Shown: positions 51,619 to 59,352 of the stretch, one piece after another
Numbering within the stretch: the stretch's first letter is position 1
How the letters are laid out: each line of letters begins with the position of its first letter
DNA from: Paenibacillus sp. FSL R5-0912
GTDB taxonomy: Bacteria; Bacillota; Bacilli; Paenibacillales; Paenibacillaceae
Assembly (NCBI RefSeq): GCF_000758605.1
Contig: NZ_CP009282.1
Span: 1,798,001-1,862,000 of the forward strand
Reading direction: 5' to 3'
DNA: 64,000 bases
Made by a program: the position numbers and the translations under genes
The notes under the pieces: model-generated
What the model was told of the DNA's origin: nothing
Database searches by the model: none
Seen by the model: the letters and a program-made list of their open reading frames with translations, nothing else

Positions 51619-53322
51619 GTGACACAGGCGATGATCGACAGGCTTACGGAAAGACAGCGCCATCTGGTAGAGCAGGCGATGGCGCTGATGGATTCATTCT
51701 ATGACGCAGAGATGGAGCTGCTGATTGATGAGGAGCAAAGTGACCGGCATAATACGCGCAGCAGTGCGCACTATGCACTGGGACTGCTGATCCGCAGCGG
51801 TGAGGGTGATCATGAACGGGCAGTGGGGCTGCTGAATAAGGTCATGGACCTGCAGTTTGACTGCCCGGATGAGATTTATCACGGCACCTTCCGCGTGTCG
51901 CCCCAGGCTGCGCTGCCACCGGCCGGGAACTACAATTGGAAGGAATTCGCACCGGGTTTTGCATACTTTCTCAGTGAAACTACTGACAAAATCGGCAAGC
52001 GGCTCGGCACCGCACTTTCCCGGGAAATAAGTCAGGTTCTGCCGGATTTTGATGAGCTGGCGGTTAGGAGATATCTGCAGTCTGCAGTGGATGAGGTTCT
52101 GCCTCCCGTATGGAAGAGCTATGACCCGAACTGGCGTGAGTTCATCGCCAGCACGTTTGCGGTGATTCTGGGCGAGTTCGGTGATGTACTCCCTGCGGAG
52201 CTTGTCTCACGCATGGACGAATCCATGCAGCTGGCAGTCTCGGCTTCCATCGACCGGCGTCTCTCCGATGCCGTGCCGATGAACTCCAATATTGAGCTGA
52301 TGCACATCTTTATCGTCCATTATTACGGGCACAGGTTCGCCCGGGAGGACTGGACCCGCCATGCTGACCAAGAAGCCGCTGCATTCCTCGCGGCCTATGC
52401 CGAATTCGGCTCAATAGCCGAGTTCAATACAACGACCTATTACGGCGTTGACCTTACGGTGCTGGGCTTATGGAGAACCTATGGATGTTCTGCCGCTTTC
52501 AGGGAAACCGGGCAGACACTGGAGCGGGGAATGTGGAACAACATTGCCTTGTTCTATAATCCGGTACTGGAGAATCTGTCGGGACCGTTCTCCCGGGCTT
52601 ATGAGATGGAGATGACCGGACACAGCTCCATCGGTGTGTTCCTCTATCTTGCGCTGGGGGCAGGCTACGAGCATCTGGCTGCACCGAACTGCGAGACAAC
52701 ACATGATCCGCTGATTGCGCTGGCTGGCGTTGACATTCCGGCTGAACTAATGCCGCAGTTCGTAAGCTTTGGCGGGAGCCGCAGAGTGGAGAAGCAGTTC
52801 CGCGAGCTGTGTGAGCGGGACAAGCCGGGAGAGAACCGCAATCTCTGCACCGCTGCGGCCTGGATCGGGGAGAAGCGGATGATCGGGGCGATGTCGGGGA
52901 GCCGCAATACGAACGGCCAAATGCATCCGGCGACCATTCACTGGATGGATACCGGCGGTGCCCGTTATGATCTGCGCCTCATCCGCAGGGAGCCGGGCAA
53001 GAGCTGGAACAGCCATCTGCGCGGCATGATCTTTGAGGCTACGGCAGAGAAGGATCTGCTGACTGCGGCTGTTCGGCTAGATACAGACGTCCCGGTTGAA
53101 GTGTTGTTTGAAATTACCGGACCGGGGCTGGCTGCTGCCCGGATAACGCCAGAGCGCTGGATATTGCCGGCTCTTGGCTGTAGTGTAGTAGCGGCTGCAT
53201 CGGCCCCGTCCATACAACTGGATGAGCCGGGAGAGAAGCTGGAGATTATCTATCTGCACTGTCCCGAAGACGGCGTGCAGGAGATGACCTTTACGCTGCG
53301 GCTGGACCCGGCTTCAGAATAG
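51619..53322 (+). CDS. Large uncharacterised protein of the uptake operon (helical, toroid-like)
   Basis: This is a 567-residue cytoplasmic protein with no signal peptide. The first 370 residues are mainly helical with recurring Trp/Tyr/His-rich motifs (NWREFIASTFAVILGEF, FNTTTYYGVDLTVLGLWRTYG, EMTGHSSIGVFLYLALG). The last 150 are beta-rich (MHPATIHWMDTGGARYDLRL, AVRLDTDVPVEVLFEI). A helical toroid followed by a beta sandwich is the architecture of several polysaccharide lyases and unsaturated-uronidase-like proteins, but no known catalytic motif is recognised. It starts at GTG 51619 behind GGAGGGAG, 25 bases after the permease, so it probably acts on the imported sugar. A terminator follows. 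Confidence 0.6.
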   Translation: MTQAMIDRLTERQRHLVEQAMALMDSFYDAEMELLIDEEQSDRHNTRSSAHYALGLLIRSGEGDHERAVGLLNKVMDLQFDCPDEIYHGTFRVSPQAALPPAGNYNWKEFAPGFAYFLSETTDKIGKRLGTALSREISQVLPDFDELAVRRYLQSAVDEVLPPVWKSYDPNWREFIASTFAVILGEFGDVLPAELVSRMDESMQLAVSASIDRRLSDAVPMNSNIELMHIFIVHYYGHRFAREDWTRHADQEAAAFLAAYAEFGSIAEFNTTTYYGVDLTVLGLWRTYGCSAAFRETGQTLERGMWNNIALFYNPVLENLSGPFSRAYEMEMTGHSSIGVFLYLALGAGYEHLAAPNCETTHDPLIALAGVDIPAELMPQFVSFGGSRRVEKQFRELCERDKPGENRNLCTAAAWIGEKRMIGAMSGSRNTNGQMHPATIHWMDTGGARYDLRLIRREPGKSWNSHLRGMIFEATAEKDLLTAAVRLDTDVPVEVLFEITGPGLAAARITPERWILPALGCSVVAAASAPSIQLDEPGEKLEIIYLHCPEDGVQEMTFTLRLDPASE

Positions 53323-53334
53323 ATAAGGCCTGTG

Positions 53335-53369
53335 AAGATAGACCTCAAGCAAACGGCGAGGTCTATCTT
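53335..53369 (+). terminator. Terminator after the uptake operon
   Basis: A 12-bp perfect stem (AAGATAGACCTC with GAGGTCTATCTT) with an 11-base loop is followed by a short T-tract (TTTGTCT). Its position argues against starting the next ORF at 53332. Confidence 0.75.
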
Positions 53370-53430
53370 TGTCTACAATGGGGCATCCGCAGAAAGCGGA
53401 GAGCCTGAATATGGAAGGTGGCATACAGAA

Positions 53431-53649
53431 ATGGCAGAGGCGAGAGTAACCCGGATTTACGCCGGTATTGATGTCGGCAGCACCAAAACAATGTTCTGCG
53501 TCACCGGCGGCAGTGGAGAAATTCTGCTGCTGGAGCGGAGAAGTACGGCGGCGTATGAAGCCCCCGGACCGTTTATGGCTTGGCTGTCTGGTGAATTAGC
53601 GCATCTGCTGCGGCCATCTTGTGGTAAAGGAAGAATGCAACATGGATGA
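53431..53649 (+). pseudogene. N-terminal fragment of a ROK-family kinase or regulator
   Basis: From ATG 53431 (GGAAGGTGG upstream) about 72 residues encode the phosphate-binding start of a ROK/ASKHA protein, IYAGIDVGSTKTMFCVTGGS. They then run out in LAHLLRPSCGKGRMQHG and stop. A full ROK protein has about 300 residues, and the ATPase core, zinc motif and catalytic Asp are all missing. The end overlaps the ribosome site and start of the MFS gene, which suggests a deletion joined the two. It may be translated but cannot be a kinase. Confidence 0.7.
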
Positions 53650-54820
53650 TACGGCAATCATACCTCTGGAAGCCAGGACCGAGCTGCTGAAGCTGCGCTT
53701 ATTATATTTGCTATCGGGTCTTGCAGGCGGACTTTTTAATCCCTATCTAACGACCCTGTTTGTACATCAGGGCATCGGGGCCAATGTCGTGGGGGTGCTC
53801 ATGTCGATCGGAACGCTGCTGTCCATCACAGTTCAGCCGGTATGGGGCCTTATGGTAGACAGATACCGCCAGACGAAGCTCGTGCTGTTGCTGAGTATTT
53901 CTGTACCGGCTGTTTTGTCTTGCTTATACGGCTTCAAGTACACTGCGGTAATTATAATGGCCTATATACTCTCTATAGTCTTTCAGGCTACCCAAAGTCC
54001 TGTAGCGGACTCCTATGCTGTTACTGCGGCCCGCAAAGGACGCACCTCCTACGGAACGATTCGCAGCCTGGGCAGTCTTGGCACGGCAATAGGCGGTTAT
54101 GCCGGAGGATTCTATCTTTCGCATTTTGAAATTACTCAGCTCTGGATGCCGTTTCTGTTCTTGAGCCTGGGCGGGGCGGCAACTGTACTAACACTGTCAC
54201 GCAGTACGGAGCGGACAGCAGCGGCTATATCACTGTCGCAAGGCATGAAGGAGCTGCTGGGAAATAGGCTGTTTGTGTTGTTTCTACTGGCCTGCTTTTT
54301 CGTAAACCAGACGCTTACGGCTTATAATTCCTTCTTCGTCCTGGCGTTTCAGGAGGCCGGGGGCAGTTACTCCCTGGTCGGGACAGCGCTGCTGCTGGCT
54401 TCACTTACGAATATACCTTCGATGCTGCTGGCTGACAGAATCCTGAAGCGGATCGGACATGAACGGACGCTGCTGCTGGCTGCCTTCTTTTATGCGCTGC
54501 GCTGGGGAATTCAATGGCTGTTCCCGGTGCCGGCGGTCATGGTGGGGATTCAGGTGCTACACGGGTTGTCCTTCGGGCTGTTCTATGTGGCTGCGGTGGA
54601 ATATGTGGCAGAGGCTTCCGGCAAAAGAATGCAGGCTACCGGCCAAAGCTTGTTCAACATGGTTTTTTCCGGATTGGGCGGGATTGTAGGGAACCTGTTA
54701 AACGGTTATTTGTTCTATTCAGGCGGTGCACAGATGATGTATCTGGCCTGCACGGTTAGTGCACTTATCGGCGCGGGCATGCTATATTGGATAAACCGAA
54801 TGGCCAAGTCATCTGTGTGA
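53642..54820 (+). CDS. MFS transporter (MFS_1-like, PPP/LacY-type)
   Basis: This is a 392-residue, 12-helix permease. Features: LSGLAGGLFNPYLTTLF in helix 1, the loop VQPVWGLMVDRYRQTK (MFS motif A), and the second-half equivalent LLADRILKRIGHERT. QVLHGLSFGLFYVAAVEYVA and GLGGIVGNLLNGYLFY resemble the LacY-like/PPP subgroup, suggesting sugar or aromatic-acid transport. ATG 53642 is preferred to GTG 53621 because AAAGGAAG lies 8 bases upstream. It overlaps the ROK fragment by 8 bases. Confidence 0.88.
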   Translation: MDDTAIIPLEARTELLKLRLLYLLSGLAGGLFNPYLTTLFVHQGIGANVVGVLMSIGTLLSITVQPVWGLMVDRYRQTKLVLLLSISVPAVLSCLYGFKYTAVIIMAYILSIVFQATQSPVADSYAVTAARKGRTSYGTIRSLGSLGTAIGGYAGGFYLSHFEITQLWMPFLFLSLGGAATVLTLSRSTERTAAAISLSQGMKELLGNRLFVLFLLACFFVNQTLTAYNSFFVLAFQEAGGSYSLVGTALLLASLTNIPSMLLADRILKRIGHERTLLLAAFFYALRWGIQWLFPVPAVMVGIQVLHGLSFGLFYVAAVEYVAEASGKRMQATGQSLFNMVFSGLGGIVGNLLNGYLFYSGGAQMMYLACTVSALIGAGMLYWINRMAKSSV

Positions 54821-54883
54821 GCTTTTCTTTCATCCCGCAGGCAAAAGGTTTCGGATTCCATTTCAAGAAGGGCGGGAGTACAT

Positions 54884-57121
54884 ATGAAACGAAACTGGTC
54901 GAGCAGAATGATGTTCTCCTATTTCCCTATCTTTTTGCTGACAGTGTCGATCCTGATTTTCCTGTCGTTCCTGATTGTGGGCGAGCTTTCACGCAGTGAG
55001 ACGGACAAAGCCAACCGCATCTCTACCGGCTACGTAGTAGATTCCCTGCAAAATGCGCTGAGTGATGTGGAATTATCCGTGCTCCAGGAGATGGAGACCA
55101 ATCATGATTACGGCGATTTCCTGAACGGGCTGAGCGATGAAGGCGACCGGACCCGGCTCTATAATTCTGTAAAAGATATGAGTGCTGTCCTCTACCGCAA
55201 TCAGCTGATTGACTCGATCTATATTTACCGTAAGTGGGATGATAAAGTGCTGACACTCAGCGGGCTGGTGGACAGGGAAGTGTTCGCAGACCGGGAATAT
55301 CTGAACCAGGCGCTGACGGAGAGCGGTGAGCGGAACTGGAGTGATGTGCGTACGCTGCGGATATTCAGCTCTGACCAGCCGGTGCGGGTGATTAGTATGC
55401 CGAAGAAGCTGCCGCTTCCCTTCGGGGCCGAGGGGATGATCGTCGTCAACTTAAGCATGTACCGGCTGGAACAGATGATTGACAGCATGACGAACAGCCA
55501 GGTGTCCTTCATGCGTGTGGTGGACGGACAGGGACAGCTGATCTATACGGCGCATGGGGACAATAATATGCAGGAAGGCAGCGTGCTTACCCGCATCTAT
55601 TCGGATAATACAGGCTGGACCTTTGAGAGCGGCATTCGTGCGGGCGAGTTATTCGCCTGGATGTCGGTCGTGTCGTATGTCTGGATTATTATCGGCATCC
55701 TGACCGTCGTGCTGGGCACGCTTTATATTCTATATATCACCCGCAAAAACTACCGGCCGATCCAGGCCATGATGAACCGGATTCAGGCGCTGCAGTTCCG
55801 CGAGGAGAGTCTGGACAGCAAGTCGCGCAGCGAGCTTGTGCTGATTGATCAGGCGCTGGAGACGCTGATTAATCAGACGGTAAGCTATCAGGAGCAATAT
55901 GACGAGAACCTGCTGGTGCAGCGCCGCCAGCTGTTCCTGGATCTGATGGAAGGTGAACGGGGCGATTCCCCGGACGGGAAGCTGGAGCGGTTCAAGCCGT
56001 TCACGGAAGAGGCTGAAGCTTATGCGTTTATTGCCGCAGAGATGAACCAATATGACGGGTTCCGCCGCAAATATCCGGCGAAGGAGCAGAATATGCTCAA
56101 GCTGACGCTGATGAATCTGTTCCAGGAGCTGGCGGCGGAAGAAGGCTTGCAGGGCTGGGCCGAATGGGTGAGCGGCAACCGGATTGGACTCATCGTCGGG
56201 AGTGCTGACAGTCTGAAGGATGACAAAATTACTTTGCGTAAACTCGCGGAACGTTATCTCCGCTGGGTGAGTGACAACCTGGGGTTGTCGCTGGCGATTG
56301 GAGTAGGCCCGGTGGTTACCGGCCTGGAGGCCATTTCGGATTCCTGCAAGGCGGCGGAAACGGCACTGCAGCATAAGCTGTCACTCGGTAAAGATATGGT
56401 GGTGCTGAGCGACAGCCTGCCTGACCGCTCCACGCTGCATTCCTATAAATACCTGCAGATGCTGAGCGAATTTGTCCGTGAATTCCGGATCGCCGATGAG
56501 AATTGGCGGAAGCGGGTAGATGAGCTGTTCGTCTGGTTCAGCGGTGATCAGATCAGGGATGAAGAGATTCGTATGCTGCTGCATATGCTGATCCAGATGC
56601 TTGACCGGGAGCTGGGGCAGCTGTCGGACAGCCTGCGGCGGATTTTTGGCGGGCCGAGTCTACAGGGGTATTACAGTGAGATCGAGGCGCAGGCCACGCT
56701 GGAGCAGGTTCATTCAGTAATGCTGAAGTGGCTGGCGGAAATTTACCGGATCTATGTCTCGGTCAATGAATCGAAGAGCTACCGGGCGATGATCAGCGAG
56801 ATGAAGGTATATATAGAAGAGAACTTTGATAATCCTGATCTTTCGCTCAAGCATCTAAGCGACCGGTTCCAGATCTCGGGCAAATATGCCAGCCATTTGT
56901 TCAAAGAGGAATTCGATATGAAATTCGTCGATTTCCTGACCCAGCTGCGGATGCAGCGCGCGGAATATCTGCTCGCCACAACCAGCGATAATCTGCAGGA
57001 CATCGCCTTGAAGCTGGGCTATACCAGTTCGATCACGTTCGGCCGGGTCTTCAAGCGGGTCGTCGGGGTTACGCCGGGTGACTACCGCAAGCACCGGATG
57101 AAGCCGGGAGCGGAAGATTAA
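54884..57121 (+). CDS. Membrane-bound AraC-family transcription regulator
   Basis: This is a 745-residue one-piece sensor-regulator. It has a first membrane helix (FSYFPIFLLTVSILIFLSF), an extracytoplasmic dCache-like domain (about residues 35-270) and a second helix (WMSVVSYVWIIIGILTVVLG). A helical linker of about 330 residues follows, then a C-terminal AraC double helix-turn-helix (YIEENFDNPDLSLKHLSDRF, ending GYTSSITFGRVFKRVVGVTP). It is the YtdP-like type that senses sugars outside the cell without a kinase. GGGCGGGAG precedes ATG 54884. The nearby LplABC-type operon is the likely target. Confidence 0.93.
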   Translation: MKRNWSSRMMFSYFPIFLLTVSILIFLSFLIVGELSRSETDKANRISTGYVVDSLQNALSDVELSVLQEMETNHDYGDFLNGLSDEGDRTRLYNSVKDMSAVLYRNQLIDSIYIYRKWDDKVLTLSGLVDREVFADREYLNQALTESGERNWSDVRTLRIFSSDQPVRVISMPKKLPLPFGAEGMIVVNLSMYRLEQMIDSMTNSQVSFMRVVDGQGQLIYTAHGDNNMQEGSVLTRIYSDNTGWTFESGIRAGELFAWMSVVSYVWIIIGILTVVLGTLYILYITRKNYRPIQAMMNRIQALQFREESLDSKSRSELVLIDQALETLINQTVSYQEQYDENLLVQRRQLFLDLMEGERGDSPDGKLERFKPFTEEAEAYAFIAAEMNQYDGFRRKYPAKEQNMLKLTLMNLFQELAAEEGLQGWAEWVSGNRIGLIVGSADSLKDDKITLRKLAERYLRWVSDNLGLSLAIGVGPVVTGLEAISDSCKAAETALQHKLSLGKDMVVLSDSLPDRSTLHSYKYLQMLSEFVREFRIADENWRKRVDELFVWFSGDQIRDEEIRMLLHMLIQMLDRELGQLSDSLRRIFGGPSLQGYYSEIEAQATLEQVHSVMLKWLAEIYRIYVSVNESKSYRAMISEMKVYIEENFDNPDLSLKHLSDRFQISGKYASHLFKEEFDMKFVDFLTQLRMQRAEYLLATTSDNLQDIALKLGYTSSITFGRVFKRVVGVTPGDYRKHRMKPGAED

Positions 57122-57251
57122 GACAACAGAAAAGGGGGCCCGGTGCATCGTATTTAAGGCTATAACCAGCCGATTGCCGATCCATAGGTGATGGGAGAAG
57201 TCGTGTGCCTTATATAATTTGCTGATAATGAGGCCCACTCAAGTTGACGAC

Positions 57252-57437
57252 TGGAGAATTGTTGTATAAACTTGCAACTCTAGCCCGTAGATGCCGGAGT
57301 ATTTGAGCGGATTGTTGTAGGAAATACAAGAATGTTTCATTAATCAGCTTGGATGGGGAGAATTGCTGCATTTCGTACAATAATTCCCGCTTACGGCGGA
57401 TTTGACGGGCAGAATGTTGTATTCTGTGCAGGAATTC
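57252..57437 (+). repeat. Intergenic palindrome array B (four units, ~52-bp period)
   Basis: This lies in the 537-bp gap between the AraC regulator and the VOC gene. Four imperfect palindromes start at 57256, 57310, 57360 and 57412 (GAATTGTTGTATAAACTTGC, GATTGTTGTAGGAAATACAA, GAATTGCTGCATTTCGTACA, GAATGTTGTATTCTGTGCAG), spaced 54, 50 and 52 bases. The array is homologous, in inverted orientation, to the one at 19829-20012. No coding potential was found. The rest of the gap (57438-57590) has no recognised feature before the promoter. Confidence 0.82.
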
Positions 57438-57596
57438 AGAGCGGCTCATTACTTTAGTCGGCAGTCACCGGGTCTCCGGCACATCCAGAGGGTTAAGTCG
57501 GTGATTCTTGCGGCACAGACACTTGAAGTGCGAGGATTCGCTGCTCTGAAGAGCAAAATCTGTTGTTTTTTACCGGGAAGCATCTCTGTGCCAGGC

Positions 57597-57626
57597 TTGA
57601 CAGCCCTTTCATCGTTTGGGTATGGT
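57597..57626 (+). promoter_or_regulatory. Sigma-A-type promoter of the VOC-SDR genes
   Basis: TTGACA (57597-57602), an 18-base spacer and TATGGT (57621-57626) lie 33 bases before the VOC gene start. It is the clearest consensus-like housekeeping promoter found in the window. Confidence 0.65.
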
Positions 57627-57658
57627 AGTCTGGTCAGAATAGAAGGAGGTATAGCCTG

Positions 57659-58111
57659 ATGTCAGGATTGCTTGGGAATCACTTCATTACGCAGATTGGA
57701 ATTCTGGTGAATGATATCGAGAAGGTAAGCGCGGCGTATGCGGACTTCTTTGGCATCGAGAAACCGGAGATCGGCATTACAGATACGGCAGATATTGCTC
57801 AGACTAACTATAATGGCGGGGCGACGGAGGCTCGGGCGAAGCTTGCTTTTTTCGATATGGGCTCCCTGCAGCTGGAACTGATTGAACCGGATCATCAGCC
57901 TAGCACATGGCGCGACTATCTGAATGAGCACGGAGAAGGGCTTCACCACATTGCTTTTGCAGTAGAGGGAATGAAGGAGAAGATTATGCTGCTCGAAGGC
58001 AAGGGCTTCCCGCTTCAACAGAAGGGGGAGTACACCGGAGGACGTTATGCTTATATGGATACGTTCAAAGAGTTGAAGGTGATCCTGGAGCTGCTGGAGA
58101 ACGATAAATAA
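57659..58111 (+). CDS. VOC-superfamily protein (glyoxalase/epimerase-like)
   Basis: This is a 150-residue protein with two beta-alpha-beta-beta-beta units. Metal ligands expected for methylmalonyl-CoA epimerase or glyoxalase folds are present: His in LGNHFITQIGILVNDIEK, Glu in LQLELIEPDHQPSTW, His in GEGLHHIAFAVEGM and a late Glu in LKVILELLE. The sequence resembles the epimerase-like group, but the substrate is not deducible. GAAGGAGG precedes ATG 57659. It lies 30 bases before the SDR gene, so the two are probably co-transcribed. Confidence 0.85.
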   Translation: MSGLLGNHFITQIGILVNDIEKVSAAYADFFGIEKPEIGITDTADIAQTNYNGGATEARAKLAFFDMGSLQLELIEPDHQPSTWRDYLNEHGEGLHHIAFAVEGMKEKIMLLEGKGFPLQQKGEYTGGRYAYMDTFKELKVILELLENDK

Positions 58112-58141
58112 GTAAGAGTGTCATAGAGGAGGAATGATCAT

Positions 58142-58840
58142 ATGAATATACTGATTACCGGGGCCGGACGGGGACTGGGATTGGATCTCGTTAAGATAGC
58201 GCTGGAACACGGACATTCAGTCATTGCCGGTGTGCGTGACCCCCGCCGGGGGCAAGACGCATTGTCCGGGCTTAGCGCAGATTATGGAGACAAGCTGACG
58301 GTGGCTGCGCTCGATGTTACGGACGAAGAGGGGATCGCAGCGCTTGCTGCCAGCCTGAAGGAAGAGGGGCGCGCGCTGGGCTCCATTGTTAACAATGCTG
58401 CCGTGCTGAATGCCTCAGACACCCCGCTTGAAGAGCTGGACATTGCTGAGATGCAGCTTGCGCTGGATATTAATCTGTATGGGCCGATGCGGGTGGTCAA
58501 GCACTTCCTGCCGCTGCTTACAGAGCCGGAGGCTTCGATCATCAACATCTCGTCCGAGGCAGGCAGCATTACGAATGCTTACCCGGGCAGCTACCCGTAC
58601 ACCATCTCCAAGACAGCACTTAATATGTTCTCGCAGAAGCTGCATGTTACCCTGAAAGAGCGTGGTGTACATGTACTAAGCGTGCATCCCGGCTGGATGC
58701 CCACCGATATGGGCGGGGCGAAAGCGCCAACGAGCCCGCGCACCAGTGCCGAAGGTATTATCAGTCTGCTTGAGCAGCGCACCGCGCCGGAGGGGCACTT
58801 CAGGTTCGTGGATTACACGGGTAAGGATATGGAGATTTAG
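58142..58840 (+). CDS. Short-chain dehydrogenase/reductase (classical SDR)
   Basis: This is a 232-residue NAD(P)-binding enzyme. Cofactor motif TGAGRGLGLDLVKIALEHG (residues 6-24), the structural NNAAV motif, and the catalytic Ser (SIINISSEAGS), Tyr and Lys (YPYTISKTALNMF) are all present. HPGWMPTDMGG follows, typical of the CsgA/YciK-like SDR subgroup. The substrate is unknown. GAGGAGGAATG precedes ATG 58142. Confidence 0.93.
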   Translation: MNILITGAGRGLGLDLVKIALEHGHSVIAGVRDPRRGQDALSGLSADYGDKLTVAALDVTDEEGIAALAASLKEEGRALGSIVNNAAVLNASDTPLEELDIAEMQLALDINLYGPMRVVKHFLPLLTEPEASIINISSEAGSITNAYPGSYPYTISKTALNMFSQKLHVTLKERGVHVLSVHPGWMPTDMGGAKAPTSPRTSAEGIISLLEQRTAPEGHFRFVDYTGKDMEI

Positions 58841-58858
58841 ACTTATATATATTGAAAA

Positions 58859-58894
58859 AGAGATCAGCGGATCGTTCACCGCCGGTCTCTTTTT
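58859..58894. terminator. Bidirectional terminator between the SDR and receiver genes
   Basis: AGAGATCAGCGG pairs with CCGCCGGTCTCT (one mismatch and wobble pairs, 8-base loop). T follows on the plus strand (58890-58894) and an A-run precedes it (58854-58858), so it can serve both convergent genes. Confidence 0.8.
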
Positions 58895-58915
58895 GCGTGC
58901 TGCCGTAATTATAGG

Positions 58916-59338
58916 TCATATCATCTGGTCTGAGCGCTGGAGCTCCGCTTGTTCGAGATAGGGATGATTATAACCGTTGCTCATCCCTGCTGATCCAAGC
59001 AGCAGCATGTCTTCCAGCTCCCCAAGTTCAATGGGCTTCAGCAGAGAATCGATGCCGCCCTGGCAGAAGGCCTTCAGGACAAATTCATGGCTGCTGGTGA
59101 CGATGATTCTGCCGTTTGTCTGCTGATCATACCACTGGTCCAGCGGCATGGCTTCGCTCAGCAGCAGCAGCCTGGCATCTGTAATAATGAGTTCAGGTCT
59201 ATGCTTCTGAATAAGCCGCAGGGCAGAAGGCTCGCAGCCGGATTCCAGAATATCCGCCGCTTCGGGGAAGAGCTGCTCCAGCATGTGCTTTAGGCGATCA
59301 CGTACATGAGGGTTATCGTCAATGAGTAGTATTTGCAT
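58916..59338 (-). CDS. Stand-alone receiver-domain protein
   Basis: This is a 140-residue response-regulator receiver with no output domain. Acidic pair D7/D8 (LLIDDNPHVRDRL), candidate phospho-acceptor D54 (LIITDARLLLL; the usual following MP is missing), and Lys in DSLLKPIELGEL. The C-terminal 20 residues (NHPYLEQAELQRSDQMI) are not a known domain. ATG 59338 is set by AGGAGG 7 bases upstream on the minus strand; a longer open frame to 59653 runs inside the MFS gene and is rejected. It lies 14 bases after the MFS stop. No kinase is nearby. Confidence 0.85.
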   Translation of the reverse strand: MQILLIDDNPHVRDRLKHMLEQLFPEAADILESGCEPSALRLIQKHRPELIITDARLLLLSEAMPLDQWYDQQTNGRIIVTSSHEFVLKAFCQGGIDSLLKPIELGELEDMLLLGSAGMSNGYNHPYLEQAELQRSDQMI

Positions 59339-59352
59339 AGGAATGCCTCCTG

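Noticed and set aside
53332..53649. 105-residue version of the ROK fragment starting at GTG 53332
   Set aside because: That start lies just before a 12-bp terminator hairpin; ATG 53431 with a good ribosome site is more likely.
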